A stretch of DNA of 64,000 bases from Acidobacteriota bacterium (GCA_013289955.1 JABCYZ010000001.1:434001-498000), one strand, 5' to 3'; shown: positions 1 through 9,306, counted from the first letter of the stretch. The notes: generated from the sequence alone by a model not told the origin. Translations and numbers: made by a program.

Positions 1-723
1 GTGATGTGGGATACGAAGACGCTCGCGACGATCAAGTCGATTGATGTGGAGGGAGGCCCGGACGGGATTTTGTTTGATCCGTTTAATGCGCGAGTGTACG
101 TGTTCAGTCATCGGGCGCCGAATGCGACGGTGATTAACGCGGCGGACGGGACAATCGCTGGGACGATTGATCTGGGCGGAGCACCGGAGCAGGCAGTGAC
201 GGATGGCGCCGGACATCTGTATGTGGACATCGAGGATAAGGACAACATCGCGGTGGTGGACGCGAAGACCATGACCGTGACGGCGCATTATGATTTGGCG
301 GGAAAGTGCGGCGGGCCGGGCGGGCTGGCGTTTGACGTGAAGAATCATGTGCTTTTTGCCGCGTGCCATGAGCCGCAAGTCATGGTGATTCTCAGCTCGG
401 TAGACGGGAAAATTATTACGAGTTTGCCGATCGGGAATGGGGTGGACGGGGCGACGTTTAACCCGGAGACAATGGAAGCGTTCAGTTCTCAGAGGGATGG
501 TACGCTGACCGTGATCAAGGAGAAAAGTCCGGCTAGTTTTGTGGTGGAGCAGACGGTACAGACGATGACGAGCGCGAAAACGTTGACGTTGGATGGAAGG
601 ACGGGACACATTTTGTTGATTGGGGCCGAGTTTACGCCACCGCCTCCACCAGCGCCGGGAGAGCGGCCCGGGCGTGGGACGATGGTGCCGGACACGTTTA
701 CGATTCTGGTCGTCGGGAAGTAG
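1..723 (+). CDS. YVTN/YncE-like beta-propeller protein, 5' truncated
   Basis: The frame is open from the first base, so the true start, and probably a signal peptide, lies outside the window. The 240 visible residues are built from repeating blade-like units in which a short D-G/P-x-G segment is followed by 'vy' strands and 'vvda' or 'inaadg' turns (for example VINAADGTIAGTIDLGG and VVDAKTMTVTAHYDL). This pattern is typical of YVTN-family seven-bladed propellers. A proline-rich stretch (about residues 213-222) lies near the C-terminus. Such proteins are usually periplasmic or secreted and bind ligands or partner proteins; the ligand here cannot be told. The next gene faces it on the other strand. 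Confidence 0.75.
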   Translation: MMWDTKTLATIKSIDVEGGPDGILFDPFNARVYVFSHRAPNATVINAADGTIAGTIDLGGAPEQAVTDGAGHLYVDIEDKDNIAVVDAKTMTVTAHYDLAGKCGGPGGLAFDVKNHVLFAACHEPQVMVILSSVDGKIITSLPIGNGVDGATFNPETMEAFSSQRDGTLTVIKEKSPASFVVEQTVQTMTSAKTLTLDGRTGHILLIGAEFTPPPPPAPGERPGRGTMVPDTFTILVVGK

Positions 724-756
724 CGGCAGGGGCTTGTGGTGCTGCTGGCAGTTGGA

Positions 757-1152
757 CTAGTGAACGTCAGGATAGATTTCGTCGGCGATCCAATAATTGG
801 CGATGAGGAGGGCGAATAGAGTTCCAGTCAGCCAGAGGATCCAGCGATGACGCTTCCAGGCGGCGCTGAGAGCGGAGAGCTGCATGGGAATGTCGATGAG
901 ATAGGCGGCGGAGTAGCAGGCGTTGGCGATCAGCGCGAGCACGCTGAAAAGGAGAAGGGAGTTGAGTGTGAGGGCCGGACGAAAATGGGGCCAGGTGGCG
1001 AAGAGCCACGCAAGGGAAGCGCCGGCGAGGGCGAGGTTGTAGAAGAGGCGTCGAAATTCCCAGAAACGGATGGCGTCGAGAAAGAGAAGGCGGAGCGGGC
1101 CGGTCGGGGAGCCCGTGAAGGATGGGGATGGGGTTGCGTGTGCGGCGTCCAT
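757..1152 (-). CDS. small integral membrane protein of unknown function
   Basis: The 131-residue product has three clear hydrophobic segments: one around LALAGASLAWLFATW (roughly residues 41-56), one around LLLFSVLALIANACYSAAYL (66-85) and one around WILWLTGTLFALLIANYW (104-121). A charged, arginine-rich stretch precedes the first. The N-terminus is rich in Ser, Pro and Thr and probably cytoplasmic. No catalytic motif is recognisable and I do not know the family. It converges with the truncated propeller gene upstream of it and is read in the same direction as the transglutaminase operon, about 150 bases downstream of that operon's end, so it could be a loosely linked last gene. Confidence 0.6.
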   Translation of the reverse strand: MDAAHATPSPSFTGSPTGPLRLLFLDAIRFWEFRRLFYNLALAGASLAWLFATWPHFRPALTLNSLLLFSVLALIANACYSAAYLIDIPMQLSALSAAWKRHRWILWLTGTLFALLIANYWIADEIYPDVH

Positions 1153-1300
1153 CTAAGGACCTCCCGTTGGTGGGCTAGAGGCACCGGTCTTAAAGGCCAG
1201 GGTAAGAATATCGCTTTCACTTCTCAATGTCAAGTACTTTTTCCCGTAAAGTAGGAGAGCAGGGGCCCCTTGGCGGATACCACAGAGGTGTGACGGGCGG

Positions 1301-2269
1301 CTATTGCTGGCTGTGCTGCTGCGGGCGCTCGGGGATCGAGCCCCCGGAATGGTCGGACTCGGATTTGGCTTCGGCGATCTGTTCGTGGCCGGAATCGTCG
1401 AGCGCGGGACGGAAGCGGACGTCGACGGATAGGCTTTGGCCGGCGCGACCTTTATACACGCCGCGGACCGGAGGCACGTCGCCGTAGTCACGGCCGTAGG
1501 CAACACGGATGTGGCGAAGCCCGATCGGCTTGCCGAGCGTGGGATCGAAGCCGATCCAGCCGCTGCCCGGCAGGAAAACTTCGGCCCAGGCGTGCGAGGC
1601 TTGGCCGCCGATAACTTCTTCCTGCTTGGTGCCCGCCGTTGCGCTGCCGGATACGATATAGCCTGAGACGTAGCGGGCGGGCAGGCCGCGCATGCGGACG
1701 ACTCCCAACAATAGATGAGCGAAATCCTGGCAGACGCCTGCGCGCAAGGCGAGAGAATCGCGCACGGAAGAGTTCACGTGCGTTGCGCCCTTCTGGTAGA
1801 CAAAACTATTGTGGATGAAATCGGAGGCGGTCTCGGCGAAGCCGGCCACGGTGCCGTCGCAGCCGGCCTCGGCGGTTTTAGAAATTTCGGCGATCTCGGG
1901 AAGATAGGGAACGTAGGCGCTCGGAGCGAGCCAGTCAAAGTGTTCTTCGAGAAGATCGGCGCGAACGGCGTCGAGTCCCGAGAGCGGCATACTGCCGGGT
2001 TCGGGGACGGGAGCTTCGTGCACCAGAACGACGGATTCGGCTTCGATTCGCAGGCGGCGATGGGGAGCAAGGATGCTGGTGACGTGGATCCAGTTTCCGT
2101 AGCCGTCCTTGTAGGAAGAGCCGCGAGAAGCAGGACTGGTGATGAGGCGGAAGGAAAGACAGCTTTGGCGGTCGTCGTGAATGGGGCGAAGCCGGACCTC
2201 GTTGTAACTCTCGTAGACGGGGCCGTCGTAGATGAATTCGGTGGCGTGGAGCAGATGGAAGCGGTTCAT
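1301..2269 (-). CDS. transglutaminase-like cysteine peptidase-fold protein
   Basis: This 322-residue protein starts with the N-terminal beta domain of the bacterial transglutaminase-like family (about residues 1-85, containing the YNEVRLRP signature). The core follows and carries the expected triad: Cys180 in GVCQDFAH, His226 in ASHAWAEVF and Asp242 in GFDPTLG. No signal peptide or membrane segment is visible, so it is probably cytoplasmic. Its ATG overlaps the alpha-E stop codon by four bases (ATGA), which implies translational coupling. The family occurs with alpha-E and ATP-grasp proteins in many bacteria and is predicted to hydrolyse or rearrange amide bonds in a peptide made by the ATP-grasp partner. 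The last 40 or so residues are hydrophilic and probably disordered. Confidence 0.9.
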   Translation of the reverse strand: MNRFHLLHATEFIYDGPVYESYNEVRLRPIHDDRQSCLSFRLITSPASRGSSYKDGYGNWIHVTSILAPHRRLRIEAESVVLVHEAPVPEPGSMPLSGLDAVRADLLEEHFDWLAPSAYVPYLPEIAEISKTAEAGCDGTVAGFAETASDFIHNSFVYQKGATHVNSSVRDSLALRAGVCQDFAHLLLGVVRMRGLPARYVSGYIVSGSATAGTKQEEVIGGQASHAWAEVFLPGSGWIGFDPTLGKPIGLRHIRVAYGRDYGDVPPVRGVYKGRAGQSLSVDVRFRPALDDSGHEQIAEAKSESDHSGGSIPERPQQHSQQ

Positions 2270-3222
2270 GCAACGCCCGCATAATAGAAATAGGTGCGCG
2301 CGATGACTTCGCCGATGGTGTTGAACTGGTGGATAAGGCCGGTAAGGTAGGGGTGGAGGCCGTCGTCGAGAATTTCATCAATGCGGCTGTAGCGCAGGCG
2401 CTCGAGAACTTTGCCGGTAAGGCGCTCGGCCTCGTTGGCGTAGGAGCCGGGAGCGGTGTTGCTGATGGCGCGAAGGCTGGTCTGCATTTCCGTGACGCAA
2501 AAGCGGATGGAGCGCGGATGCTGGGGATTAAGAATAAGCATTTCGGCGACGCGAGCAGGGTCGATCGGCGCATGATACTGGCGGTGATAGGCCTCGTAGG
2601 CGCCGACCGATTTCAGGACGGCCATCCACTGGTGGTTGTCGGGAGTGCCGCCGGCGGAGGTTAGTGCGAGGAGATTGCGATACTGGACGTCGACGAGCCG
2701 GGCGGTCATTTCGGCACGTTCGAGAGCCCAGCCTACGCGCAGAAAATCCCAGCCTTCGTCGTGCGGAAGCGTGGCGTCGCTCACCCCGTGAAAGCGGTGG
2801 CTGCCGAAAATGACTCGGCCGCAGAAACGGTGCGGGCCGGCGGCGGTCTCTTCCTGGGGATCGAAGCGGCCGAGGGTCAGGTAGAGACTGTTCAGGTCTT
2901 CCCACATTTCGCGCGAGATGCGGTCGCGTATGGTGCGCGCGTTTTCGCGGGCTTTGGTGATGCATTGCATGATGGAGCTGGGATTGTCGGGGTTGAAAGC
3001 GAGAAATTCGAAAACGTTGTGAGCGGCCGGCTCGGTGTAGAGCTGGCGGAAGAGAGTTTCTTCGCCGGCCATCGAGAGAATCGGTTCCCAGCGCACGCCG
3101 TGCGGTTGCGGAGCTTGCTCGAGCAAAGTGTGAAAAGTTACGTCGAGAATGCGCGCGGTGTCTTCGGCGCGTCCGATATAACGAGCCAGCCAGAAGAGCG
3201 AATCGGCGATGCGAGAGAGCAT
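2266..3222 (-). CDS. alpha-E domain protein
   Basis: The product begins MLSRIADSLFWLARYIGRAED, the hallmark N-terminus of the alpha-E family (COG2307), and stays all-helical for its 318 residues. A longer reading to 3309 exists, but the start at 3222 fits the family, has a GGGGAGAG ribosome site a few bases before it, and leaves a single base between it and the stop codon of the ATP-grasp gene. The biochemical role is unknown; the family is almost always found with circularly permuted ATP-grasp and transglutaminase-like proteins and may act as their scaffold or as a substrate-handling subunit. The downstream transglutaminase gene overlaps it by four bases. Confidence 0.9.
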   Translation of the reverse strand: MLSRIADSLFWLARYIGRAEDTARILDVTFHTLLEQAPQPHGVRWEPILSMAGEETLFRQLYTEPAAHNVFEFLAFNPDNPSSIMQCITKARENARTIRDRISREMWEDLNSLYLTLGRFDPQEETAAGPHRFCGRVIFGSHRFHGVSDATLPHDEGWDFLRVGWALERAEMTARLVDVQYRNLLALTSAGGTPDNHQWMAVLKSVGAYEAYHRQYHAPIDPARVAEMLILNPQHPRSIRFCVTEMQTSLRAISNTAPGSYANEAERLTGKVLERLRYSRIDEILDDGLHPYLTGLIHQFNTIGEVIARTYFYYAGVA

Positions 3223-3223
3223 C

Positions 3224-4714
3224 TCAGCACTCTCCCCGGAGAATCCAGGTGTCTTTGCTGCCGCCGCCTTGCGAGGAATTAACGACGAGAGAGCCTGCTT
3301 GCAGCGCAACGCGCGTCAGCCCGCCGGGGACGATGGTGACTTCCTGGCCGTCGTAAAGGCAGTAGGGGCGGAGATCGACGTGACGTCCAGCCATGCACCG
3401 GGCGGCAGAATCGTAAGAAGGCACAACCGAGAGAGGCACGATTGGTTGGGCGATGAAGTTACGCGGATCGGCCAGGATTTTTTCGCGAAAGGCTTCGATT
3501 TCGGCGTGAGCGGCGCTGGGGCCCATGAGCATGCCATAGCCGCCGGATTCGCCAACGCTTTTGACGACCAAGCTGGGCAGATTCGAAAGTACGTGGGAAA
3601 GATGGTCGGAGCGGTCGCAAAGGTAGGTTTCCACCGAGCGCAAGATGGGATCTTCGCCCAGGTAATAGTGAATCAGCGTGGGGACATAGGCGTAAATGGC
3701 CTTGTCGTCGGCGACGCCGTTGCCGGGAGTATTGGCAAGCGCAACATTGCCCGCCCGGTACGCGCCCATCAGCCCGGGAACGCCGAGCATCGAATCAGAG
3801 CGGAAACAGAGCGGGTCGAGGAAGTCGTCATCCACGCGGCGATAGATAACGTCGACCCGTTTCAGCCCGTAGATCGTTTTCATGTAGACGACCACGCCGT
3901 CCACGATCAGGTCGCGGCCTTCGACGAGTTCGATGCCCATTTGCTGGGCCAGGAAGCTGTGCTCGAAATAAGCGCTGTTGTGGATGCCGGGCGTGAGCAG
4001 GACGATCTGTGCGTCGGGATCCGTGCGGGGAGACAAGGTGCGGAGAATGCGGGAGAGTTCGGCGGGATAGTGATTGACGGGGAGCACTTCGTGCTCTTGA
4101 AAGGCTTCGGGGAACGTGCGCGTCATGACCAGGCGGTTTTCGAGAACGTAGGAAATGCCGCTCGGGGTGCGCACGTTGTCTTCGAGTACGAGAAATTCTC
4201 CGGTGGAGGAGTCGCGAACCAAATCGATGCCGCAGACGTGCGTGTAAATGCCGTGAGGGACTTCAAGGCCAATCATTTCTCGGCGGAAGTGACGGCACGA
4301 ATAGACCAGCGAAGAAGGGATTTTACGATCTTTCAGAATGAGCTGCTTGCCATAAACGTCCTGCAGAAAAAGATTCAGGGCGACGACCCGCTGGCTGAGG
4401 CCGGCCTCGATGCGAGCCCATTCCGCCTGGGGGAGGATTCTTGGAATCAGGTCAAAGGGGAAGAGCCGCTCGGTGCCGCGGCCGTCGCTGTAGACGGTGA
4501 ATGTGATTCCTTGCAGGAGGAAGGAGAGATCGGCGTGCTTGCGGCGGTCTTCGAACTGCGTGGGGGCCATGACGCCGAGCTTTTCAAAGAGACGGGCGTA
4601 GTGGGAACGGGCGCACCCCTGGGCAGAGAACATCTCATCGTAAAACGGACCTGCCGTGTAGCCGGAGAACAGACCTCGGTCTGAGAGACACATAGGCGCC
4701 GCCGTCATCGGCAC
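3224..4714 (-). CDS. circularly permuted ATP-grasp protein (predicted peptide ligase)
   Basis: The 496-residue protein matches the circularly permuted ATP-grasp type 2 family (COG2308; former DUF404/DUF407). The metal-binding [10 protein letters not shown] block lies at residues 177-186 and the nucleotide-binding, glycine-rich [11 protein letters not shown] segment at 385-395, which is the reverse of the order in ordinary ATP-grasp enzymes. ATP-grasp enzymes join a carboxylate to an amine through an acyl phosphate. The substrate is not known for this family, but it is predicted to make short peptides or peptide tags. It is the first gene of a three-gene operon with alpha-E and transglutaminase-like proteins. 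The start is a GTG with GAGG about ten bases before it; an ATG two codons later is the alternative. Confidence 0.9.
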   Translation of the reverse strand: MPMTAAPMCLSDRGLFSGYTAGPFYDEMFSAQGCARSHYARLFEKLGVMAPTQFEDRRKHADLSFLLQGITFTVYSDGRGTERLFPFDLIPRILPQAEWARIEAGLSQRVVALNLFLQDVYGKQLILKDRKIPSSLVYSCRHFRREMIGLEVPHGIYTHVCGIDLVRDSSTGEFLVLEDNVRTPSGISYVLENRLVMTRTFPEAFQEHEVLPVNHYPAELSRILRTLSPRTDPDAQIVLLTPGIHNSAYFEHSFLAQQMGIELVEGRDLIVDGVVVYMKTIYGLKRVDVIYRRVDDDFLDPLCFRSDSMLGVPGLMGAYRAGNVALANTPGNGVADDKAIYAYVPTLIHYYLGEDPILRSVETYLCDRSDHLSHVLSNLPSLVVKSVGESGGYGMLMGPSAAHAEIEAFREKILADPRNFIAQPIVPLSVVPSYDSAARCMAGRHVDLRPYCLYDGQEVTIVPGGLTRVALQAGSLVVNSSQGGGSKDTWILRGEC

Positions 4715-4913
4715 ACGATACCAACCTCAGACCTAGAGTGCTCACCAAAAAATCACATTTCATGTATCGGAAATTTGAGACCGAAACCGCTTCCGGCCTT
4801 CCGCTCCCGAACCCAGGGCCGCCTGGTCTCGATGGTCAGGGACCGCTAGGAAACGCAGAGAAATATGTGGTGAGGGTGAAACGCCTTGAGCTTCTACACG
4901 TCTAGGGATATAT

Positions 4914-5282
4914 ATGCAGAAGCCGGAGGTATCCGCCTTGAACCCCAAATCGGATCTGCCCCAGGGCACGTTGGACCTATTGCTACTTAAGGTTGTGGCG
5001 CTCGGGCCCGTCCACGGGTACGCCATTGCCCAAAGACTCGAACAGGTTTCCAGGCACGTCGTGCAGGTGCCGCAGGGCTCGCTTTATCCGGCGCTGCACA
5101 GGCTTGAAAACCGGGGACTGCTGTCGGCGGACTGGAAGGAAACGGAGACGGGTCGGGAGGCCAAGTTCTATCGTTTGACGGCGAAGGGACGCGCGCAACT
5201 GGAAACGGAAGCAGCCAGCTGGGAGCGATTGACGGAAGCCATTGGGCTCATCCTCAAGCTATCGCAGGAAGGTGCGGAATGA
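4914..5282 (+). CDS. PadR family transcriptional regulator
   Basis: The 122-residue protein is a compact PadR regulator. It has the LPQGTLDLLLLKVVALGPVHGYAI opening helices, then a winged helix with the typical QGSLYPALHRLENRGLL segment (residues about 58-74), then GREAKFYRLTAKGRAQLE. The last part forms a short dimerisation helix. A site reading AGGGA lies five bases before the ATG. Its stop codon overlaps the start of the MacB-like permease by four bases (ATGA), the arrangement seen repeatedly in Acidobacteriota, where a PadR protein sits in front of such a permease. It probably represses this two-gene operon and responds to a small toxic or phenolic ligand, but the effector is unknown. Confidence 0.92.
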   Translation: MQKPEVSALNPKSDLPQGTLDLLLLKVVALGPVHGYAIAQRLEQVSRHVVQVPQGSLYPALHRLENRGLLSADWKETETGREAKFYRLTAKGRAQLETEAASWERLTEAIGLILKLSQEGAE

Positions 5283-7933
5283 ACTGGTGGCAGCGGCTTT
5301 TGCGGCGGGAGGAAATGGAAGAGAAGCTTCAGAAGGAAATGCGATTTCACCTCGAGGAGCATGCCAAGGAATTGATTGCCGGTGGTGTGAGTCCGGCGGA
5401 AGCACAGCGGCGCGCGCGGATGGCTCTCGGCGGTCCGGAGAAAGTGAAGGAAGAGTGCCGCGACGCGAGAGGCACGCGCTGGCTGGAGGATTTGTGGCAG
5501 GACTTGCGGTGTGCGCTGCGGATGCTGCGGCAGCGCCCCGGGTTTGCCGCGGTAGCCATCCTGACGCTCGCGCTGGGCATTGGAGCTACTACGCTGATGT
5601 TCACGCTTGTGAATGGTGTGCTTCTGAGGCCCCTGCCATACCCGGAGCCCGACAAGCTGGTGGCTGTCCACGGCCACAGCGACGGTTGGAAAACAGAATT
5701 GTTTGGAGAGCAAAACGTCGCCTACCCAGATTTTCTTGACTGCCAGCGCGACAGCCGCACTCTGGCGCTGGCAGGTTCCCTGTTCGACGGCGGCACTCTC
5801 AGCGGCGCCGGGCTGCCCGAGTACGTCGACCTTCGGGAGATCACCTGGAACCTGTTTTCCGTGCTGGGGGTTCATCTCGCCGACGGACGTGCGTTTCGGC
5901 CGGAAGAGGATCACAGGGGGGCGGCGCCGGTGATGATCCTCGGCTACAGTTTCTGGCAGCGGCATTTTGCGGGCCGGCCGGAGGTGGTCGGCGCCTCTCT
6001 GAACCTCGACGACAAACTCTACACAGTTGTCGGCATCGCGCCCTCCGGCTTTCGCCTGCGGGACAGCGAGCCGGACGTGATGACGCCGCTCGGACAGGAC
6101 ACTGCACCATTCCTGGAAAAGCGCGGAGCACACCCGATCGGTGTTGTAGCGCGCCTCGAGCCCGGAGCAACACTGGCCGCAGCACAGGCGGAACTGCACC
6201 TGATCGGGCGCCATCTCGCTGAGCAGTACAAAGACACGAATGCGGATCGAATCTTTGTCGCCCGGCGGCTTCGTCCGAACGTCGGAGATATTGGCGCAAC
6301 CCTTTGGTTGCTGCTCGGAGCGGTTGGCCTGGTTCTTTTGATTGCGTGCACGAACGTAGCCAGTTTGCTGCTGGCGCGAGCGATTTCGCGCGAGCGTGAA
6401 TTGGCGATGCGCGTGGCGCTTGGCGCGGGTCGCGGCCGATTGGTGCGTCAATGCCTGACCGAGAGCGCTGTTCTGGGGCTTTCGGGCGGGGTGCTCGGTG
6501 TTGCTCTTGCGGCATTCGGGTTCCGGCCATTTGTGGCGCTCTGGCCTGGAGCTTTGCCGCGCGTCGAAGAAGTTCAGCTCGATTGGCGAGTACTGCTGTT
6601 TGCGCTGATCGTTTCTCTCTTGAGCGGCTTTTTATTTGGGCTTGCGCCGGCTCTCCGCGCACCGGTGCATAAACTGGAACAGGTGCTGCGCGGCGGGGGA
6701 CGGGGCGTGACGGGAAGTTCCCGCCGTTTGCACGGCAGTTTTGTCGTATCCGAACTCGCACTGGCCGTGGTCCTGTTGGTGTCTGCGGGATTGCTTGGCC
6801 GAACGCTCCTGCATCTGTCATCGCTCGATCCGGGTATGAATGTCCGGAACGTGCTGGTGACCCGCATGGCGCTCTCGCCGGCGACGCTGGCCGATCCGGC
6901 AAGGACGCGCGTGGCATGGAAGGACGCTTTGGAACGCGCGCGTCGCGTGCCGGGAGTCCAGTCCGTCGCAACCGTCGATACGTTTCCGATGCGCGAGGGC
7001 GACAACGAACAGGGCTACTGGACCAGCGCGGACGTGCCACCCACGAACAAGTTACCCTTCGCCTTGATGACCTGCGTCTCTCCCGACTATTTGAAGGTCA
7101 TGGGAATCTCGCTGCGCCGGGGGCGTTTTTTCGATGACCGCGACGTCCCCAACTCTGCGCCTGTCATCGTCATTGACGAGGTTCTGGCACTTAACTCGTT
7201 CGGAGCAGAAGACCCGGTTGGCAAACGGCTGTGGATTCCCGAGATGGGCTATGCCTCAAATGTGTTTGAAATCGTGGGAGTTGTGGGCCACGTGCGTCAT
7301 TGGGGGCTTGCCAGCGATGATCAGGCAAAAATTCGCGCACAAATCTATTATCCGTTTTCGCAGCTTCCGGATAGTTTGATGCACCGGTGGTCGCAACTCA
7401 TGTCGATTGCTGTGCGAACCGAGCTCGCTCCCTTGGGCGAGGTGGCCTCCCTGCGCAGCGAATTGAAGGGAGCCGCCGGCGACCAGGTTCTCTACGAAGT
7501 TCGAACCATGGAGCAGCTAGTCAGCGATTCACTTTCGCGGCAGCGCTTTCTCCTTTTCTTGTTTGGCATATTCGCCGCATTAGCTGTGCTGCTTTCCTGC
7601 ATCGGAATCTACGGCGTGCTGGCCTACTTGACAGGGCAGCGCGTCCCGGAAATCGGGATTCGCATCGCGCTCGGCGCGAGGCCGAATAACGTCATGTGGC
7701 TCGTGCTCCGCCAAAGCATCGGCTTGCTTGTTGTCGGCGTTGCGCTCGGAACCGCGGCCGCGCTGGCGGCGGGCCGCGTCTTGCTCAGATTCGTAGAGGG
7801 CATGCAGCCTACGGATCTATCCACGTTCCTGGTTACGATACCGGTGCTCGTGCTTGCCGCGCTGTTTGCCAGTTTTCTACCGGCGCGCCGCGCCAGCCGC
7901 GTGGACCCGGTGATCGCCCTGCGTCAGGATTGA
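5279..7933 (+). CDS. MacB-like ABC transporter permease (ADOP type)
   Basis: This 884-residue protein has the layout of acidobacterial duplicated orphan permeases. A soluble helical prefix (residues 1-85, containing EKLQKEMRFHLEEHAKELI) is followed by a first FtsX-like half: TM1 near 89-112, a large periplasmic MacB core, and three membrane helices between roughly 340 and 460. After a linker with a cluster of Gly and Arg come a second membrane start (FVVSELALAVVLLVSAGLLG), a second periplasmic core and a last set of three helices. It ends with the characteristic FASFLPARRASRVDPVIALRQD. No ATPase gene is adjacent, as is usual for these orphan permeases. It likely moves or senses envelope substrates and is co-transcribed with padR. 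Confidence 0.92.
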   Translation: MNWWQRLLRREEMEEKLQKEMRFHLEEHAKELIAGGVSPAEAQRRARMALGGPEKVKEECRDARGTRWLEDLWQDLRCALRMLRQRPGFAAVAILTLALGIGATTLMFTLVNGVLLRPLPYPEPDKLVAVHGHSDGWKTELFGEQNVAYPDFLDCQRDSRTLALAGSLFDGGTLSGAGLPEYVDLREITWNLFSVLGVHLADGRAFRPEEDHRGAAPVMILGYSFWQRHFAGRPEVVGASLNLDDKLYTVVGIAPSGFRLRDSEPDVMTPLGQDTAPFLEKRGAHPIGVVARLEPGATLAAAQAELHLIGRHLAEQYKDTNADRIFVARRLRPNVGDIGATLWLLLGAVGLVLLIACTNVASLLLARAISRERELAMRVALGAGRGRLVRQCLTESAVLGLSGGVLGVALAAFGFRPFVALWPGALPRVEEVQLDWRVLLFALIVSLLSGFLFGLAPALRAPVHKLEQVLRGGGRGVTGSSRRLHGSFVVSELALAVVLLVSAGLLGRTLLHLSSLDPGMNVRNVLVTRMALSPATLADPARTRVAWKDALERARRVPGVQSVATVDTFPMREGDNEQGYWTSADVPPTNKLPFALMTCVSPDYLKVMGISLRRGRFFDDRDVPNSAPVIVIDEVLALNSFGAEDPVGKRLWIPEMGYASNVFEIVGVVGHVRHWGLASDDQAKIRAQIYYPFSQLPDSLMHRWSQLMSIAVRTELAPLGEVASLRSELKGAAGDQVLYEVRTMEQLVSDSLSRQRFLLFLFGIFAALAVLLSCIGIYGVLAYLTGQRVPEIGIRIALGARPNNVMWLVLRQSIGLLVVGVALGTAAALAAGRVLLRFVEGMQPTDLSTFLVTIPVLVLAALFASFLPARRASRVDPVIALRQD

Positions 7934-7987
7934 CGGTTCGGCCAAGAATTTCACACGCGAAGAGAAGTTCCCGAGTTGTGAAAGGGT

Positions 7988-8053
7988 GGTCGGGGGCCCC
8001 GCGCGAGGCCCCGACCACGATGGAATGGAGTGGTCGGGGCGCTAAAGCCCGAC
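7988..8053. repeat. pair of GC-rich inverted repeats downstream of the permease
   Basis: Two hairpins lie back to back. The first pairs GGTCGGGG at 7988-7995 with its complement at 8006-8013 around a GC-rich loop. The second pairs TCGGGGC at 8034-8040 with GCCCGA at 8047-8052 around the loop GCTAAA. Both arms share the GGTCGGGG core, so this looks like a dispersed extragenic palindrome rather than a simple terminator. There is no T-run, although the element sits between the convergent permease and exported-protein genes and could slow transcription from either side. Confidence 0.5.
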
Positions 8054-8067
8054 ACTCTTGCGGCTTC

Positions 8068-8448
8068 TCAGTAGAGAAATTGCTGGCCGCTGGTATCGCC
8101 CGGATAAAACCAGGCACGAATGGCCATCGGGGAGTCGCCGGGGCGCTCATCAAATTCGAAGATGGGCTTATTCTGAGCGTCAGCGCGTTGATCGCGAATC
8201 GTTAAGAGTGTGGCCAGAAGTTCGGATTCGTCTCCCGTCCAGATTTGGACGATATGGCGATCGGAAATGCTATTCGCCAGCTTGAAGACGTAGGTTCCTG
8301 CGGGCAATACTTGCCCGGGGATCTCCACCGCTTCGGCGAAAGTTACGACAGTTTTTTTGTCCCAACCGTCTGCTTTGATCGCGGGACTCAGAATGGCGCC
8401 GAGCACAAGGACACAGACGGCCAGTTGGACTATTTTTACGATTCGCAT
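8068..8448 (-). CDS. exported protein of unknown function
   Basis: The 126-residue product starts with a classical signal peptide (MRIVKIVQLAVCVLVLGAIL, cut probably after AIKA). The mature part is a small beta-rich domain with the phrases VTFAEAVEIPGQVLPAGTYV and HIVQIW and the ending AWFYPG; I have the impression of a domain common in Acidobacteriota but cannot name its function. The start is well supported: GGGAGG lies five to six bases before the ATG. It lies downstream of the ECF sigma gene on the same strand, separated by about 160 bases, so it may belong to that sigma factor's regulon. It converges with the permease gene. Confidence 0.7.
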   Translation of the reverse strand: MRIVKIVQLAVCVLVLGAILSPAIKADGWDKKTVVTFAEAVEIPGQVLPAGTYVFKLANSISDRHIVQIWTGDESELLATLLTIRDQRADAQNKPIFEFDERPGDSPMAIRAWFYPGDTSGQQFLY

Positions 8449-8610
8449 GCAACTACCTCCCGATGGAAATTAGGCCGGGCGGCCGGGCAGTGCGAGAAGG
8501 CTGGAGAGCGCTTTTTCTACTACCTCGAGAAAGATGCGAAACTAGAAATGGCAGTTGCCTGCAGGTGCCCCGGGGCGAGCCGCCTGGGCGCAGCGGACCG
8601 GGGAGGCGAA

Positions 8611-9306
8611 TCACGCATGGAGAGCGGCCTCCGCGATATCCGAGCGAGCGATGCAAGAGAGAGACAGTCTCTCGCGGAGAAGCTGACGAAGCCGCGCATG
8701 TGCCCGGTGCAGCCGAGATTTTGAGTTTCCGATAGAACAATCCAGCATCTCTGCAATCTCGTTGTGTTTATACCCTTGCACATCATGAAGTACGAAGACC
8801 AGCCTGTGGAAAGGCCCGAGTTGCGCCAGCGCACGTTCCAGTTGCAGGCGATCGACGAGGCCGGCCAGGAACAGGTCATCGCCGGCAAGGCTTTCGAGAG
8901 GACCGGGACGATTGCTGCCCGGCTCGCTGTTTTCCTCGAGAGAAGTTTCCAGAGAAGTCTTCCTGCGCCGACGCATAAGCGCGACGTTGATCGCAATGCG
9001 GTGTAACCATGTGGAAAAAGCGGAATCGCCGCGGAAGCTGCCAATTTTGCGGAACACGATCAGAAACGAATCCTGCATGAGATCTTCGGCTTCCGCCGGA
9101 TTTCCGGTCATGCGCAAGCAGAGCGCGTAGACGCGGGCACTATGCAACTGATAGAGGCGTTCAAATCCCAGCGCATCTCCTCGCTTGGCACGGGCGATGG
9201 CTTCTTTCTCGGGCAATATAGGTATGCCTGTCGGGTGCTGCCCGGAGAGATGGACATCTTCGTGTTCAGGGAGCTTTTGCCGTTCGTCCGCTTTGGCCCT
9301 CGACAT
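8611..9306 (-). CDS. ECF-type RNA polymerase sigma factor
   Basis: The 231-residue product has sigma-70 region 2 at about residues 45-115, with the core-binding GNPAEAEDLMQDSFL block and a basic FSTWLHRIAINVALMRRRR end that contacts the -10 element. Region 4 is at about 155-215, with the helix-turn-helix GYKHNEIAEMLDCSIGNSKSRLHRA. Regions 1 and 3 are absent, as expected for the extracytoplasmic-function class. The start is fixed by AAGGAG a few bases before the ATG. No anti-sigma factor gene is adjacent on either side, so its control is unknown. The extra 40 residues before region 2 and the cysteine- and alanine-containing tail could serve sensing, but this is speculation. Confidence 0.92.
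   Translation of the reverse strand: MSRAKADERQKLPEHEDVHLSGQHPTGIPILPEKEAIARAKRGDALGFERLYQLHSARVYALCLRMTGNPAEAEDLMQDSFLIVFRKIGSFRGDSAFSTWLHRIAINVALMRRRRKTSLETSLEENSEPGSNRPGPLESLAGDDLFLAGLVDRLQLERALAQLGPFHRLVFVLHDVQGYKHNEIAEMLDCSIGNSKSRLHRAHARLRQLLRERLSLSCIARSDIAEAALHA

Noticed and set aside
3209..4684. A 491-residue open frame on the plus strand opposite the ATP-grasp gene
   Set aside because: It is the shadow of the ATP-grasp gene: it lacks known motifs, has many His/Asp/Gly/Val in odd order and no ribosome site.
5168..7040. Long minus-strand open frames opposite the permease gene
   Set aside because: They are Arg/Pro/Ser-rich shadows caused by GC-rich codons and lie fully inside the permease gene.
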